A DNA stretch of 64,000 nucleotides from Spirosoma arboris. GTDB lineage: Bacteria > Bacteroidota > Bacteroidia > Cytophagales > Spirosomataceae. Below, in pieces: positions 44,354 to 54,054 of this stretch. The DNA is taken from positions 806,001 through 870,000 of the forward strand of contig NZ_WPIN01000002.1 of assembly GCF_009754945.1 (NCBI RefSeq), given 5' to 3'. Position numbers and translations under genes: made by a program. Each line of letters begins with the position of its first letter. The first letter of the stretch is position 1. The notes below the pieces were generated by a model. The model saw nothing but the letters and a program-made list of their open reading frames with translations, searched no databases and had not been told where the DNA came from.

Positions 44354-45610
44354 ATGAAAACGTTATTCACTTTAGTCCTCGCTACGTTATTTATCAGTCC
44401 GACTTTCGCTCAATTCGGCAATATTCTTGACCGGGCGGCTAACGCTGCTACGAACCGCGCTAATCAGAAAATTGACCAAGGGATTAATAAAGGCCTGGAC
44501 AAAGTCGAAGAAGGCGTCAAGAATGGAGGGAAGAAAACAACCGGAAGCACTCAGGCTCCAACGACTAACCCCGACGATCAGGCAACCGCCAATCCAGCCA
44601 CAGCCAGCGGTAACGGACCAGCAGCAGCTGCCAAGCCCGTAAGCATGCGGTCCTATGCGAACTACGACTTTGTACCCGGTAACAAAATTATTTTTGAGGA
44701 CGACTTTCATACCGACCAAGATGGTGAGTTTGCCGAGCATTGGGATTTGTTAGCTGGACAGGCTATTCTCAATAAAGTAGGCGATGGACTGGTCATGAAA
44801 ATTACCGATGGTAACTACGGCAAGGTTACTCCGTTAATGAAAAACAAAAACTATCTGCCTAAAGAATTCACACTGGAGTATGACTATTACCAAACACCGG
44901 GCGCTTATGGTTTACGTTTTTGGTTTGAAGACGCTGAAGGCCATGAAGTGATTCAGTGTCAGGCAGACCGCGATGGGGCTGCGGCTACCTATATGGTCAA
45001 TGACGAGTCCAGAACGCTGGGAGGCAATATGCCCGAAGAATTAAAGTCTGCGAACTTTGACGATCGCTGGCACCACGTTGCGTTTATCCTGAAAGGTCGT
45101 AGCATCAAAATGTATATCGATCAGTTTCGGGTATTAACAGTACCTCAAAATACCGCAGTACCTACCCGATTCATATTTGGTGGGATCGCGTCGCAGAATG
45201 AGCCACTCATTTTCAAAAACTTACGTATCGCTGAAGGCGGTGGTGCTAATTTGATTGGCCAAAAATTTGGCGAAGGGAAATACATCTCGCACGGCATCAA
45301 CTTCGATTATGGCAAGGCCATTATCAAACCCGAAAGCATGGGCGAGATCAACGCAATCTACAAGTTTCTGAGCGAAAATAGCGGGTCAAAATTTGAAGTA
45401 GGTGGCTATACAGATGCCGATGGATCGGATGCCAGCAATCTTACACTCTCCCAAAAACGTGCCGACGCAGTTAAGACACAACTTGTCAGCATGGGTGTCG
45501 ATGCCGGTCGCCTAACGGCAAAGGGTTATGGAGAAACCAAGCCCATCGCCGACAATACTACGTTCGAAGGCAAAGCTCAAAATCGGCGAGTTGAGTTTGT
45601 AAAACAATAA
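44354..45610 (+). CDS. OmpA-family protein with LamG-like domain
   Basis: A 418-residue exported protein. The signal peptide ends at TFAQ (about residue 20). A low-complexity linker of Lys, Asn and Thr covers about residues 30-85. A LamG/3-keto-disaccharide hydrolase-like beta-sandwich follows (about 95-295: IIFEDDFHTDQDGEFAEHWD and the strand GNYGKVTPLMKN). The C-terminal OmpA domain (about 310-418) binds peptidoglycan, with FDYGKAIIKPESMGEINAIY, GYTDADGSDASNLTLSQKRA and KGYGETKPIADN. It probably links outer membrane and cell wall. The start at 44354 is chosen because the upstream extension precedes the signal peptide. Confidence 0.85.
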   Translation: MKTLFTLVLATLFISPTFAQFGNILDRAANAATNRANQKIDQGINKGLDKVEEGVKNGGKKTTGSTQAPTTNPDDQATANPATASGNGPAAAAKPVSMRSYANYDFVPGNKIIFEDDFHTDQDGEFAEHWDLLAGQAILNKVGDGLVMKITDGNYGKVTPLMKNKNYLPKEFTLEYDYYQTPGAYGLRFWFEDAEGHEVIQCQADRDGAAATYMVNDESRTLGGNMPEELKSANFDDRWHHVAFILKGRSIKMYIDQFRVLTVPQNTAVPTRFIFGGIASQNEPLIFKNLRIAEGGGANLIGQKFGEGKYISHGINFDYGKAIIKPESMGEINAIYKFLSENSGSKFEVGGYTDADGSDASNLTLSQKRADAVKTQLVSMGVDAGRLTAKGYGETKPIADNTTFEGKAQNRRVEFVKQ

Positions 45611-45692
45611 TTTCTTTGTCAATCTTCTGGCAGATTTAGTCATCCGAGCCTGCCAGAAGCATCTCTCATTCCTAACAACATATTCTTTTCTT

Positions 45693-46205
45693 ATGAATTT
45701 CTGTAAACTGCTTCTGATAGTAGCTTGCCTCACTGTGTCCGTAAAAACCGCAGCAACCCCACCAGGCCGCTCAGTGGATGGCTCAGATATTAAAGTCATT
45801 ATTACAGGTGGACCCAACGCCGGAACGTATAATTTGACATCCAGCGAAACAACCTGTTCACGTAACGCGACAGGTGCCAACTCCTTTGGCAATCAATATT
45901 CTACCAAAGCCGCGTCAGGTTTAACCAGTGTGCAGCTTATTATTAGCGACGCCAAAAAAGCAGCATCTGGCGGCACATCCGACTGCTATTTATCAGTACG
46001 TTTCGGTAAGTTGATTGGCGGAACCAAGTATGAGTTTGGGAAATTACCTGCTTCCTTTGGTGGTGCCGATTCAGGGGGTAAAGGAACTGCCAGCCTTTCG
46101 GGCTCAGGAAACAACACTACGTCTACCATTGAGGGCACAACAAAAGCGGGCGTGAAAATACGGGTAACGATTCAGTGTCGATCCGTACTTGACTTAGGAA
46201 AGTAA
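45693..46205 (+). CDS. secreted protein of unknown function
   Basis: A 170-residue protein not recognised. The signal peptide ends at about residue 20 (MNFCKLLLIVACLTVSVKTA). The mature part is rich in Gly, Ser and Thr with four Cys (in SETTCSRNA, TSDCYLSV, TIQCRSV and near the N-terminus), suggesting disulfide bonds and a beta-rich fold. ISDAKKAASGGTSDCYLSVR and GSGNNTTSTIEGTTKAGVKI are repeat-like. It follows the OmpA gene by 82 nt and precedes another orphan by 24 nt, probably as an operon. Confidence 0.6.
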   Translation: MNFCKLLLIVACLTVSVKTAATPPGRSVDGSDIKVIITGGPNAGTYNLTSSETTCSRNATGANSFGNQYSTKAASGLTSVQLIISDAKKAASGGTSDCYLSVRFGKLIGGTKYEFGKLPASFGGADSGGKGTASLSGSGNNTTSTIEGTTKAGVKIRVTIQCRSVLDLGK

Positions 46206-46229
46206 TTTTAGTTATCACTTCCTACCTGC

Positions 46230-47015
46230 ATGAAAAAGCTACTGATTCTTAGCCTGATAGGATTATTTGCCTATCGGACTACTGACGTCCTGTCAGACAT
46301 TGGTTTGACCCACCCCGATGCCCAGCAAACCATATTTACCAGCATTACGTCAGGGTATATCGCGATCCCGTCAGCTTGTCGTAAACTAGCGGTTTCGCAA
46401 CGGGCAACTGTTATTAGTGGTGTTGTCAATTTTGCAAAATCCTATACCAAAACAGACGATTTTAAAAAACGGTATGCGACCTGGCGAGCTGACGCGAAAC
46501 CTACTTCCGATGCGAAAAGCTATGACCAGGTTCAACGAGAGCAAAAAGCCCAGATTGCCGAGATGAAAAAGGGGCTGACCGAGACGAAAGCGTCGATGGC
46601 GAAACTGGATGCTGCTACGCAAAAAGCCATGCAGAGCGCGATTCAACAGCAGGAAAAAATGATTGCTGAAATGGAAGCCGGCACAAGTCCTATGCTGATG
46701 AAGCGTGAATCCGTAGATCAGCTCAACAAATACGCAGAAGCAGAATATCAGGAGAAATTAAAGAAATGGGAAGCGGAGTATCCTGCCGATCCCGCGACTG
46801 TGATTCATAAGCAGCTTACTGCTTTTCTTGAGCAGTCTGCCGGGGTGGATTTTGCCGCTAAACTTACAGATCGTAACGGTAAAAAGTATTTCACAAATCC
46901 CGCCTACGAACAGAAATCCGATAACTGGAAACGGTGTTTTCGTGCGGGTTTGGAGGCAACCTCTACGGCTCAGCAACTCGCTAAAACCTGGTTATTCGAA
47001 TTAGAGAAAAAGTAG
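46230..47015 (+). CDS. coiled-coil protein of unknown function
   Basis: A 261-residue protein with a short hydrophobic N-terminus (MKKLLILSLIGLFAYRTTDV) that may be a signal or anchor. Residues about 95-165 form a probable coiled coil (QREQKAQIAEMKKGLTETKA and KAMQSAIQQQEKMIAEMEAG). The last 70 residues end FELEKK. No catalytic motif seen. Downstream of the previous secreted gene and convergent with the alpha-2-macroglobulin; the gap to it is only 48 nt. Confidence 0.55.
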   Translation: MKKLLILSLIGLFAYRTTDVLSDIGLTHPDAQQTIFTSITSGYIAIPSACRKLAVSQRATVISGVVNFAKSYTKTDDFKKRYATWRADAKPTSDAKSYDQVQREQKAQIAEMKKGLTETKASMAKLDAATQKAMQSAIQQQEKMIAEMEAGTSPMLMKRESVDQLNKYAEAEYQEKLKKWEAEYPADPATVIHKQLTAFLEQSAGVDFAAKLTDRNGKKYFTNPAYEQKSDNWKRCFRAGLEATSTAQQLAKTWLFELEKK

Positions 47016-47063
47016 TTTTAAGTAATGTGATGGGCCTACCGAAATGGCAGGCTCACCACATTA

Positions 47064-50000
47064 CTAGTTCACCTTTACTCGCTCGCCAGCTGAGTGGGCG
47101 GAAAATTCTGGCGCATAGAAACACTGCACCGTAGCAACACCCGCGGAGAAATCGCCGGTTTGAGCCACCCGCAAATCATACTCAAATACGTGCGTGCCGA
47201 CAGGTAAGTAACTCATAAAGAAATCTGTACTGGCATCTCGGGGTGATTCATAGTAGCCTAAGCCATTTTGGTATTTATAACCAGACAAAGCAGCAACCGG
47301 CTCAAAACCCGATGCCCGACTATCTTTCAGGTGAACATACTCCATAGCCCGATCAGTCTTTAACACCAATCGAACCTTGATAAGGTCCCCAGGCTTCAGG
47401 CTCGTTTGTGTTGTTACCGGCGAGATGAGTGGGCCATTAGGCGAGTCACGTTGTACGTAAAGCGTTTTCTGAACCGATAAGCCTGCGCTGCCGGGCATGA
47501 CCTTATCCAGTGGCTCAAAATGCTGCCAATATAACGCTCCCCAGGCGGGACTAGTTGTTTTTTTCGTGATTTGAATCACTCCCATTTCGGGCTTGATTTC
47601 AGCAGCAGCATACGTCACTTTTTCGTAGCCCGTAATAGCATCGGCCTTCGCAACGCGACTTTCTATGGACTGCCCTCCTAAGCTAACCTCAGTACTTACA
47701 CTTGTACCAAGCCAGTCACTTCCCCGAAGTAGTAAGGCATAAATAGCTTCAGTTGTTGCTTTTGTCGATGACCACGACTGTGTTTGTTTCTGACGAAGCA
47801 GCCAACGTTTCATGTCATCGATTTCAGTTTGAACCGGTTTGATTTCGCCGAAAGCTTCAATGATATACGCCTGTGTTTCGATAGGCGTCTGGTACCAGTA
47901 CAATCCGCTTTGATTATCCGGCCAATACGTACCCAATTCTTCTGATTTCCGCGACCGTTCATGGAGCGAAGCCAGAATTCCATTAGCCGTTTTTGTGTCG
48001 CCAAAGCGACTGAGGGCCATTGCGGTTAGCGCTTGGCCTTGTAAACTTTGTTTCTGCCATTCATCGGCCACACGCTGCTTCAGATAAGCCAGCACAGCTT
48101 TATCGACAGGTTGATTCAGATAAAAACTGCGGGCGTAGAGGTATTGCGTCGCCGAAAAATACCAGGAGCCAATCAGTTTGTTCTTCTTTTGTTGGTCAGC
48201 CTTCTTCTGTTCATCTACCCATCGCTTCATTTCAGCGTCGACATAGTGGATAGCACTGGTTTGCATCTCCCTCAAGTCAGACTGCATATCGTCAGGGAAT
48301 TTGACCGCCAACTTCTGCAAATGACCAAATCCACTCAAAATGTGTAGGGTTATCGACAAATTGGGTTCCATACCACCAAACCATCGAAAGCCTCCATCTT
48401 GTGTTTGCAGTTGTTTTAATTTTTCAAACGCCTTTAGCTGCTCGCTAACCATGCGATTGGCATCCAGCAGTTGTCCTAGTTTTGCCTGCCGTTCGCTCTC
48501 AGAGCGGGCATCGGCCAGCCAGGGCGAATTTTCCAGCGATACAGCTTTTAATTCCTCATTACTTTCTAAGGGGTTTTGGGGTGGATTTTTTTGCCACTCA
48601 GCAATCACCTGTTTGAACGCGGGTCTACTACCAACAATATGCGTAGCTAAGCGATTGGCATACAGTCGACTAAACAGCTGTTCAGCGCATTCGTAACGGT
48701 ATTCCATCAGGTATGGCAACGATTGCAATGCATACCAGCTTGGGTTACTCGTTACCTCCACCGTCAACCGCTCGTGTTGAACAGGTAACTCTGGATTGAG
48801 ATTCGCTAATGGTTTTAATTTGAATTCTTTCGTCTCCCGGCCATTGACCCAAAATGGCTGCGTATCAGTCACAAGCATTCGGTTGGGCAGCACCGGTACA
48901 GTAAACTCTTCTCCATCAGTGAACGTACCCGATTGAGCAGTCAGGCGACAGGTAACGGCTTCCAGGTTAGCTGGTACAATCAACGTCCAGCCAACCGCCT
49001 GTCCTTGTCCGGCGGCTACCGTAATCACGGTTTGTCTACTGGTGAGTTTAAGTTTCTGATTGATCGGTTCGCCTGTGAGGGCATCTAACAGTGTAAGGCT
49101 TGCCGTTACGGGCAATGCTTTATCGCTTAAGTTGTTGACGCGGGCCGTTACCCGAATCGTATCCCCTTCACGTAGAAACCGAGGTGCGTTAGCCGTAATC
49201 ATCAATTCTTTCTGGGTAACAATTTCGCGCTCTAACGTACCCGTTTTCAGATCTTTCGTGTGCGCGAACGCCATTAGTCGCCAGCGGGTGAGTGCTTCGG
49301 GCATAGTGAATTTCAGCACAACCCTCCCCTGCTCATCCGTTTTTAGTTGGGGTAAGAAAAATGCTGTTTCGTTGAAATTCTTACGTGGATTGACAATCGG
49401 ATCTTGAGTTGGTTGGGGTTTCGAGGGAGCATCTGGTTCAGATGAAACGGCATTTTTTAATTCCTCAACTCCCTGTCGACGAGCTGCTGCATCCTGCATG
49501 GGGGCTGGGGCCGCCATAGCAAGGCTCATTTTAGCCATAGCTCCACCCCTGACCGCACTACCAGGTGCATAGGCTCGTCCCTGGTAGTTATAGGTTATAT
49601 CTTGTCCTTTTAGGCCGCCCGTTAATCGGTCATACTTTCGGTTGGGTACCGGTGGTTCCGATTTATAGCGATAAAAGAGTGTATTACCCGATTGAATACC
49701 AAAACTACCGGAGTGCCATTCGTAAAAAATAGGCGAATACGTCTGATAAAACGACGTTGGCCAGTCGAGACGGTCAAACACATCCAGCGAGGCATCGTAC
49801 AACGTAGCAACTAGTTCGGCTGGTGCCTTATCTAATCCATTGATTTTTAACGTCCACTCTTCGCGCTCACCAGGTTTGAGTTTATTACGGAAAGTTTGCG
49901 TTTCGATATGGAGTTCCTTGTTGGTAAAGGGTACCGTAATGGCCTGCGATTTCTGATAAAGCCGACCATTTTGAACCATCGTGAACTGAACCGCAAAGCC

Positions 50001-53000
50001 ACCTCGCTGCTTTTCCATGACGGGTAAAGTTATGCGCCGGGGACGCCCATCTGTTTTCAGCCACTCCTGCCGGGTAACCTTCTGGTCTTCTTCAACAGTC
50101 ATCAGTACCCAGCCAGGCTGACTATTACCTACCCAGAAAACTGCCTCTTCACCCGGTTCGACAATGGCTTTGCGAACCTGCACCCAATTGTCAATCCGTG
50201 CCGAAGCGGTTGGTTGGCCGTCATTTACAAAAGCAAAAAACGCCTGCTCTTTGGTGGATTCGCCAATCGCATTTACAACGGTCAGTTCGGCAACGTATTC
50301 GCCCGGAGTAAACCGGCTCAAGTCGGGCTTAATAAGCGAATCTGCCGGACTAGAGATGGTTTGCTGCTGCACGACTTCTCCCTTCGGCCAGGAACGCGGA
50401 TCGTTTTCGTTGGCGAACAAGTCGTTCGGGAATAATTTTTCGAATTCGGCTTTGCTCAACAACTGGCGATCAGGGCGACTCCAGAGTCGATTCCGTAAGG
50501 GACGAGTTGGTGGCTGAAGGCGATAAATTTTCAATTGGCCTGTTGCTGATACGTTCTCTCCCGATTGATTTGTGATATGTAGGGGAAAGGTCGTTGGTAT
50601 ACCACTCTCTATCTGCGCAGGAATGGCTAAACTAATTTGCAGGGAAGAATACCCAATCCGTAACGTTTTGGTCGTACTACGTGTCTCACCCGCTTTATCC
50701 GTTACGTCAATCGTTACCTCAAAATCAAAAACAGGGTTGTTTTCCCGAGCCTGATCACGATCAGGAATGGCTGTAAACGAAATACTTACATTACCCTGCG
50801 CATCTGTTTGAGCCGTGCCACTGGCAATTTCTGCCTGATTAGTATTTCGCGGGCGATACCACCATTCCCAACGAGGCCGGAGCCTCCGTACAACCCTATA
50901 GCGAACGGTTGCCCCATCGACAACGGCACTCGAATAGGTTTTGACTTCGGCAGCTAGTGCAACCGTTTGCCCAAGTTTGAATGACTCTTTTATGGGCAAG
51001 GTTTTCACCTCAAAGGTTGGGCGTTTATACTCTTCTACCCGAATGCTGGCGCTACCATAGGGTGTCTGCAAATTCATCATTCCCGTCAATCGACCAACGG
51101 GTGCCGTGAAGCTCGTATTAAATGTGCCAAACTCGTTTGTTTTCAGGGTTTGGGTGGCAATACGTTCGCCGTTCTGATCCATGAAATCGAGTGTGACATC
51201 TTGATTGGATCGAACCGCAAACAGATTTTCCTTACCCCCATATAGCAGGCCTTTCACATAAATTGGCTGGCCAGGGCGGTAGATCGCCCGATCGGTAAAC
51301 AGTTTGACGTAGGTCTGTTCCTGTGCATCTTGCCCATCGCCGTACCGATAAAAATATTGCCGATCAGATAAAAGCGTATCGTTTCCATCTGCAATCAGGT
51401 AGTAAAAATTTGCCTGCGAAGGCATATCTCCTGGCAGAATCTTCGTCCGCCCATCGGTATCGGTTATAAATCGTCTGCCCCCAACTGAGGACAAACTTGC
51501 GCCATCAACGATAACAACGGATGCCCTTTTGGCTGGCTCTCCCGTTAACCGATTGGTCACCGCTACAGTAGTAAGCTGTTTTGATTGTGCAGTAGCAAGC
51601 GGTGCTACCAGATAGCCTAGCGTCGATGCAGTAAAGATTGTGTATTGAACCGACTCTGTTTTCTCCTGAAATTTATCATCCGATGTAGCCAGCAGTAGAT
51701 AATGTCCAATGGGTAACCCCGCAAGCGGCATCTCAACTGAATGACGATTCAGGTCACCGTCATCAGGCAAGGCAACACTTTTTTCTACGATGACAGGTCG
51801 CTTTAACCACGCGCTGAATAGCTTTTTTTTCTGCTCCTCTTTAGGATAATTATCCCGATAAGTCTGGACTTCGGAGGTCGATACGCGCACAATTCGATAC
51901 GTGATCTTCGCAATATTCTGGTAACTCACCAGCGCTCGGAACGGTTGCTGGGGCGCGTTGACTTGTTCTACCTGAACTGAATAAGTTGGCAACAAAAGGC
52001 GGTTCAGCAGTTGAGCCGCTTGTTTACCGGATAGCGTTTTCGGAAATCGCTTGATCAAATCTCGACAAATATCAGCGGCCTGCTTGTGGTTCCAGCGAGA
52101 TGGATTCGGTTTAGCAGGCTCCGCCATTGGCTCTTCGCTATCGTCCAACGGACGAACGGGAGTGCCGTAATTTGTCAGAAATTCAGCCAATTGATACGCA
52201 TAGACTGCTTCGGATGGCTGGTTTTTAAGTTGGACAATTCGCGTTTCGAGGGCTTTTCGGTAAAGCGAATCGCGCTCAGGTAAACTACTATATTGATGCA
52301 CGAAGGCTAATCGCAAAACGTCTGCGTCAACAAGTGCGTCGGGTGTAGCATCTGGCAAATGAAAAGTCAGCAGTTGCTGATAGATCAGCAAAGCCTGATA
52401 ACGACCCGACAGTGAATCGCGGCTCGGAATCGTCAGCTTGGTAAATACGTCAGGCTCCGCAAAGTAAGCTAGCTGGTCTAGCTCGAACCGGAAAACCGGC
52501 TTTAGTAAATCAGGTTCTGTATTCTGGAAGAAACTAATAGCGCGATGCGCCAACAGGTCGTACAGCGTGGGCCGAAGCAGTCGGGCATCAGGATCACCTT
52601 TTTCCAGAAGTGCATCATAGGCGTCTATAGGCGTTTTCTGAAGCAATTCTTTTGGCTGAACAGAAGCAAGATAGGCTGACGTGACTGCTTCCACTAAGTG
52701 CCAGGCATCCCAGCTTGTGAAATCGTTAGTCGAATCTGCGGAATTCGTTGGCCTCTCAGGTAAACTATTCCCCGTTGCCGTTTTTCCTACCGTGGCCCGG
52801 CCTACTGTGGCGCGATTATAAAATTTGTAGCGGTTTTGTTGAAAATACTGCCAATACACGTCGCCTAATGCCGATTGCAACACCGATTTAGCCGGTTCGG
52901 GTGTGTCCTGGATATCGGTTCGAATTGACCGAATCAGGTCAACATAGGCATCTTCATCAGAAGAGTTACGAAAAATCATGCGCGCAATGGCGGCTTTGGC

Positions 53001-53195
53001 CACCTGCGGATAATTTTTCTGAGCTTTTGCCTCTTTATATATCCGGTTGGCAATTTCTAGCGCAGATTTTGGTAACCCTTTGTTGGCCAGCGAGTCGGCA
53101 CGTTTCCAATCCCGGACATAATCGAGCTGCGGCTTAGGTTGTTCTGGAGAGGCCAAGGTAAATAGGGCTATAAAAAGTGTCAGGAATGGATGCAT
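47064..53195 (-). CDS. alpha-2-macroglobulin family protein with thioester motif
   Basis: A 2043-residue exported protein, one of the largest in the window. The N-terminal signal peptide (MHPFLTLFIALFTLASPEQP) lacks a convincing lipobox. An additional N-terminal domain is followed by macroglobulin domains; MG2-type sequence IYRPGQPIYVKGLLYGGKEN is at about residue 635. The 'NFNETAFFLPQLKTDEQGRV' segment leads to the thioester domain. The thioester CxEQ is intact as C1503-A-E-Q1506 (48678-48689 on DNA), which forms the internal bond that traps proteases covalently. An alpha-helical toroid and receptor-binding-like end follow. Periplasmic protease trap or membrane-damage sensor by analogy. No pbpC partner is adjacent. 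The start at 53195 is used because it begins the signal peptide. Confidence 0.9.
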   Translation of the reverse strand: MHPFLTLFIALFTLASPEQPKPQLDYVRDWKRADSLANKGLPKSALEIANRIYKEAKAQKNYPQVAKAAIARMIFRNSSDEDAYVDLIRSIRTDIQDTPEPAKSVLQSALGDVYWQYFQQNRYKFYNRATVGRATVGKTATGNSLPERPTNSADSTNDFTSWDAWHLVEAVTSAYLASVQPKELLQKTPIDAYDALLEKGDPDARLLRPTLYDLLAHRAISFFQNTEPDLLKPVFRFELDQLAYFAEPDVFTKLTIPSRDSLSGRYQALLIYQQLLTFHLPDATPDALVDADVLRLAFVHQYSSLPERDSLYRKALETRIVQLKNQPSEAVYAYQLAEFLTNYGTPVRPLDDSEEPMAEPAKPNPSRWNHKQAADICRDLIKRFPKTLSGKQAAQLLNRLLLPTYSVQVEQVNAPQQPFRALVSYQNIAKITYRIVRVSTSEVQTYRDNYPKEEQKKKLFSAWLKRPVIVEKSVALPDDGDLNRHSVEMPLAGLPIGHYLLLATSDDKFQEKTESVQYTIFTASTLGYLVAPLATAQSKQLTTVAVTNRLTGEPAKRASVVIVDGASLSSVGGRRFITDTDGRTKILPGDMPSQANFYYLIADGNDTLLSDRQYFYRYGDGQDAQEQTYVKLFTDRAIYRPGQPIYVKGLLYGGKENLFAVRSNQDVTLDFMDQNGERIATQTLKTNEFGTFNTSFTAPVGRLTGMMNLQTPYGSASIRVEEYKRPTFEVKTLPIKESFKLGQTVALAAEVKTYSSAVVDGATVRYRVVRRLRPRWEWWYRPRNTNQAEIASGTAQTDAQGNVSISFTAIPDRDQARENNPVFDFEVTIDVTDKAGETRSTTKTLRIGYSSLQISLAIPAQIESGIPTTFPLHITNQSGENVSATGQLKIYRLQPPTRPLRNRLWSRPDRQLLSKAEFEKLFPNDLFANENDPRSWPKGEVVQQQTISSPADSLIKPDLSRFTPGEYVAELTVVNAIGESTKEQAFFAFVNDGQPTASARIDNWVQVRKAIVEPGEEAVFWVGNSQPGWVLMTVEEDQKVTRQEWLKTDGRPRRITLPVMEKQRGGFAVQFTMVQNGRLYQKSQAITVPFTNKELHIETQTFRNKLKPGEREEWTLKINGLDKAPAELVATLYDASLDVFDRLDWPTSFYQTYSPIFYEWHSGSFGIQSGNTLFYRYKSEPPVPNRKYDRLTGGLKGQDITYNYQGRAYAPGSAVRGGAMAKMSLAMAAPAPMQDAAARRQGVEELKNAVSSEPDAPSKPQPTQDPIVNPRKNFNETAFFLPQLKTDEQGRVVLKFTMPEALTRWRLMAFAHTKDLKTGTLEREIVTQKELMITANAPRFLREGDTIRVTARVNNLSDKALPVTASLTLLDALTGEPINQKLKLTSRQTVITVAAGQGQAVGWTLIVPANLEAVTCRLTAQSGTFTDGEEFTVPVLPNRMLVTDTQPFWVNGRETKEFKLKPLANLNPELPVQHERLTVEVTSNPSWYALQSLPYLMEYRYECAEQLFSRLYANRLATHIVGSRPAFKQVIAEWQKNPPQNPLESNEELKAVSLENSPWLADARSESERQAKLGQLLDANRMVSEQLKAFEKLKQLQTQDGGFRWFGGMEPNLSITLHILSGFGHLQKLAVKFPDDMQSDLREMQTSAIHYVDAEMKRWVDEQKKADQQKKNKLIGSWYFSATQYLYARSFYLNQPVDKAVLAYLKQRVADEWQKQSLQGQALTAMALSRFGDTKTANGILASLHERSRKSEELGTYWPDNQSGLYWYQTPIETQAYIIEAFGEIKPVQTEIDDMKRWLLRQKQTQSWSSTKATTEAIYALLLRGSDWLGTSVSTEVSLGGQSIESRVAKADAITGYEKVTYAAAEIKPEMGVIQITKKTTSPAWGALYWQHFEPLDKVMPGSAGLSVQKTLYVQRDSPNGPLISPVTTQTSLKPGDLIKVRLVLKTDRAMEYVHLKDSRASGFEPVAALSGYKYQNGLGYYESPRDASTDFFMSYLPVGTHVFEYDLRVAQTGDFSAGVATVQCFYAPEFSAHSAGERVKVN

Positions 53196-53322
53196 AGTTT
53201 GTAATGAAAAGCAATCGTTGGGATAGATGAACGAAAAGCTGTTTTTCCACAACGTTTGTCACTATGACTCTGGTTTAGTAGAAAGGGTTTAATCTAGAAC
53301 TGATTAAGTATACTTTTCTCTA

Positions 53323-53330
53323 TACATTTG
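53323..53330 (+). promoter_or_regulatory. candidate -7 element abutting the DUF6932-like gene
   Basis: TACATTTG matches TAnnTTTG and ends 3 nt before the ATG at 53334. If it is used, transcription would start at or next to the start codon, giving a leaderless mRNA. No -33 TTG is visible. Confidence 0.4.
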
Positions 53331-53333
53331 GCG

Positions 53334-53813
53334 ATGATCTCTTTCGACCAAAATGGGAATCTAACCCCCTATTCGCTTGTCCGTCTAAAAACAACCGACG
53401 TTTTTAAGCACTTTGTCACCGACTTTCCTCAATCGACAGCACGCCCGATTCTTTACGAGCATTTTTTATCCTACGTTAACGATCTAACTCATCTTCTGGA
53501 TCAATCGATTCATCAATGGCTTGGGGGTAGTTTTATTAGTTCTAAAGTAGATCCCAATGATATAGATTGTGTAAATTTGATTGTATTCAACGAAAGTCTG
53601 GAACAGTCTATTGACTCGTTGATACCTTACTTATTAATCGGTGGTTCTCGTGATACATATTATGTTGATGGCCATTTGATTGCGATTTATCCATCAACTG
53701 ATGAGCGATATGAAGCAATTACCCTACCTTCAATAGATTATTGGCGAGCTTTTTTAATGAAAGATAGGCAAGACAATCCTCGTGGTATTATTGAACTGAT
53801 TGATGCTAACTAA
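53334..53813 (+). CDS. DUF6932-like nucleotidyltransferase-fold protein
   Basis: A 159-residue protein of the type I associate with DUF6932. The sequence G65-S66-F-I-S-S-K-V-D-P-N-D76-I-D78 resembles the nucleotidyltransferase pattern hG[GS]-x-D-x-D, the metal-binding site of minimal nucleotidyltransferases such as MNT antitoxins. The later Asp in the third position is not obvious, so activity is uncertain. The preceding region resembles the LTP...RPILYEHFL segment of relatives. It is AT-rich and followed closely by a small gene, suggesting a two-gene module. Confidence 0.6.
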   Translation: MISFDQNGNLTPYSLVRLKTTDVFKHFVTDFPQSTARPILYEHFLSYVNDLTHLLDQSIHQWLGGSFISSKVDPNDIDCVNLIVFNESLEQSIDSLIPYLLIGGSRDTYYVDGHLIAIYPSTDERYEAITLPSIDYWRAFLMKDRQDNPRGIIELIDAN

Positions 53814-53814
53814 T

Positions 53815-54024
53815 ATGCAAGAACCTCGTCAACCTGATACATTAGTAGCTGAACTTAGCGAATTAAATAGTTTGCTTGATAAACACCGCCAGATGCTAGT
53901 AAAACATCCGTCTGACGCTTTATTAGCGCTATCGCTCAAACAATATGAGCACCGCCGAACCCAGTTGTTAAAAGAACTGCATTTAAGCCTAAGCTTATTT
54001 TTTACAGAACATATGGCATCCTAA
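53815..54024 (+). CDS. small helical partner of the DUF6932-like gene
   Basis: A 69-residue protein starting 1 nt after the upstream stop. It is almost entirely helical, with a Leu-rich heptad-like pattern (TLVAELSELNSLLDKHRQML and LSLKQYEHRRTQLLKELHLS), compatible with a coiled-coil dimer or a clamp on the partner. The ATG at 53815 is preferred to one at 53803, which overlaps the upstream gene. No family recognised. The pairing and size look like toxin-antitoxin or regulator modules, by inference. Confidence 0.55.
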   Translation: MQEPRQPDTLVAELSELNSLLDKHRQMLVKHPSDALLALSLKQYEHRRTQLLKELHLSLSLFFTEHMAS

Positions 54025-54054
54025 ATTTTTATACTGCACATCAACTTCAATTCT

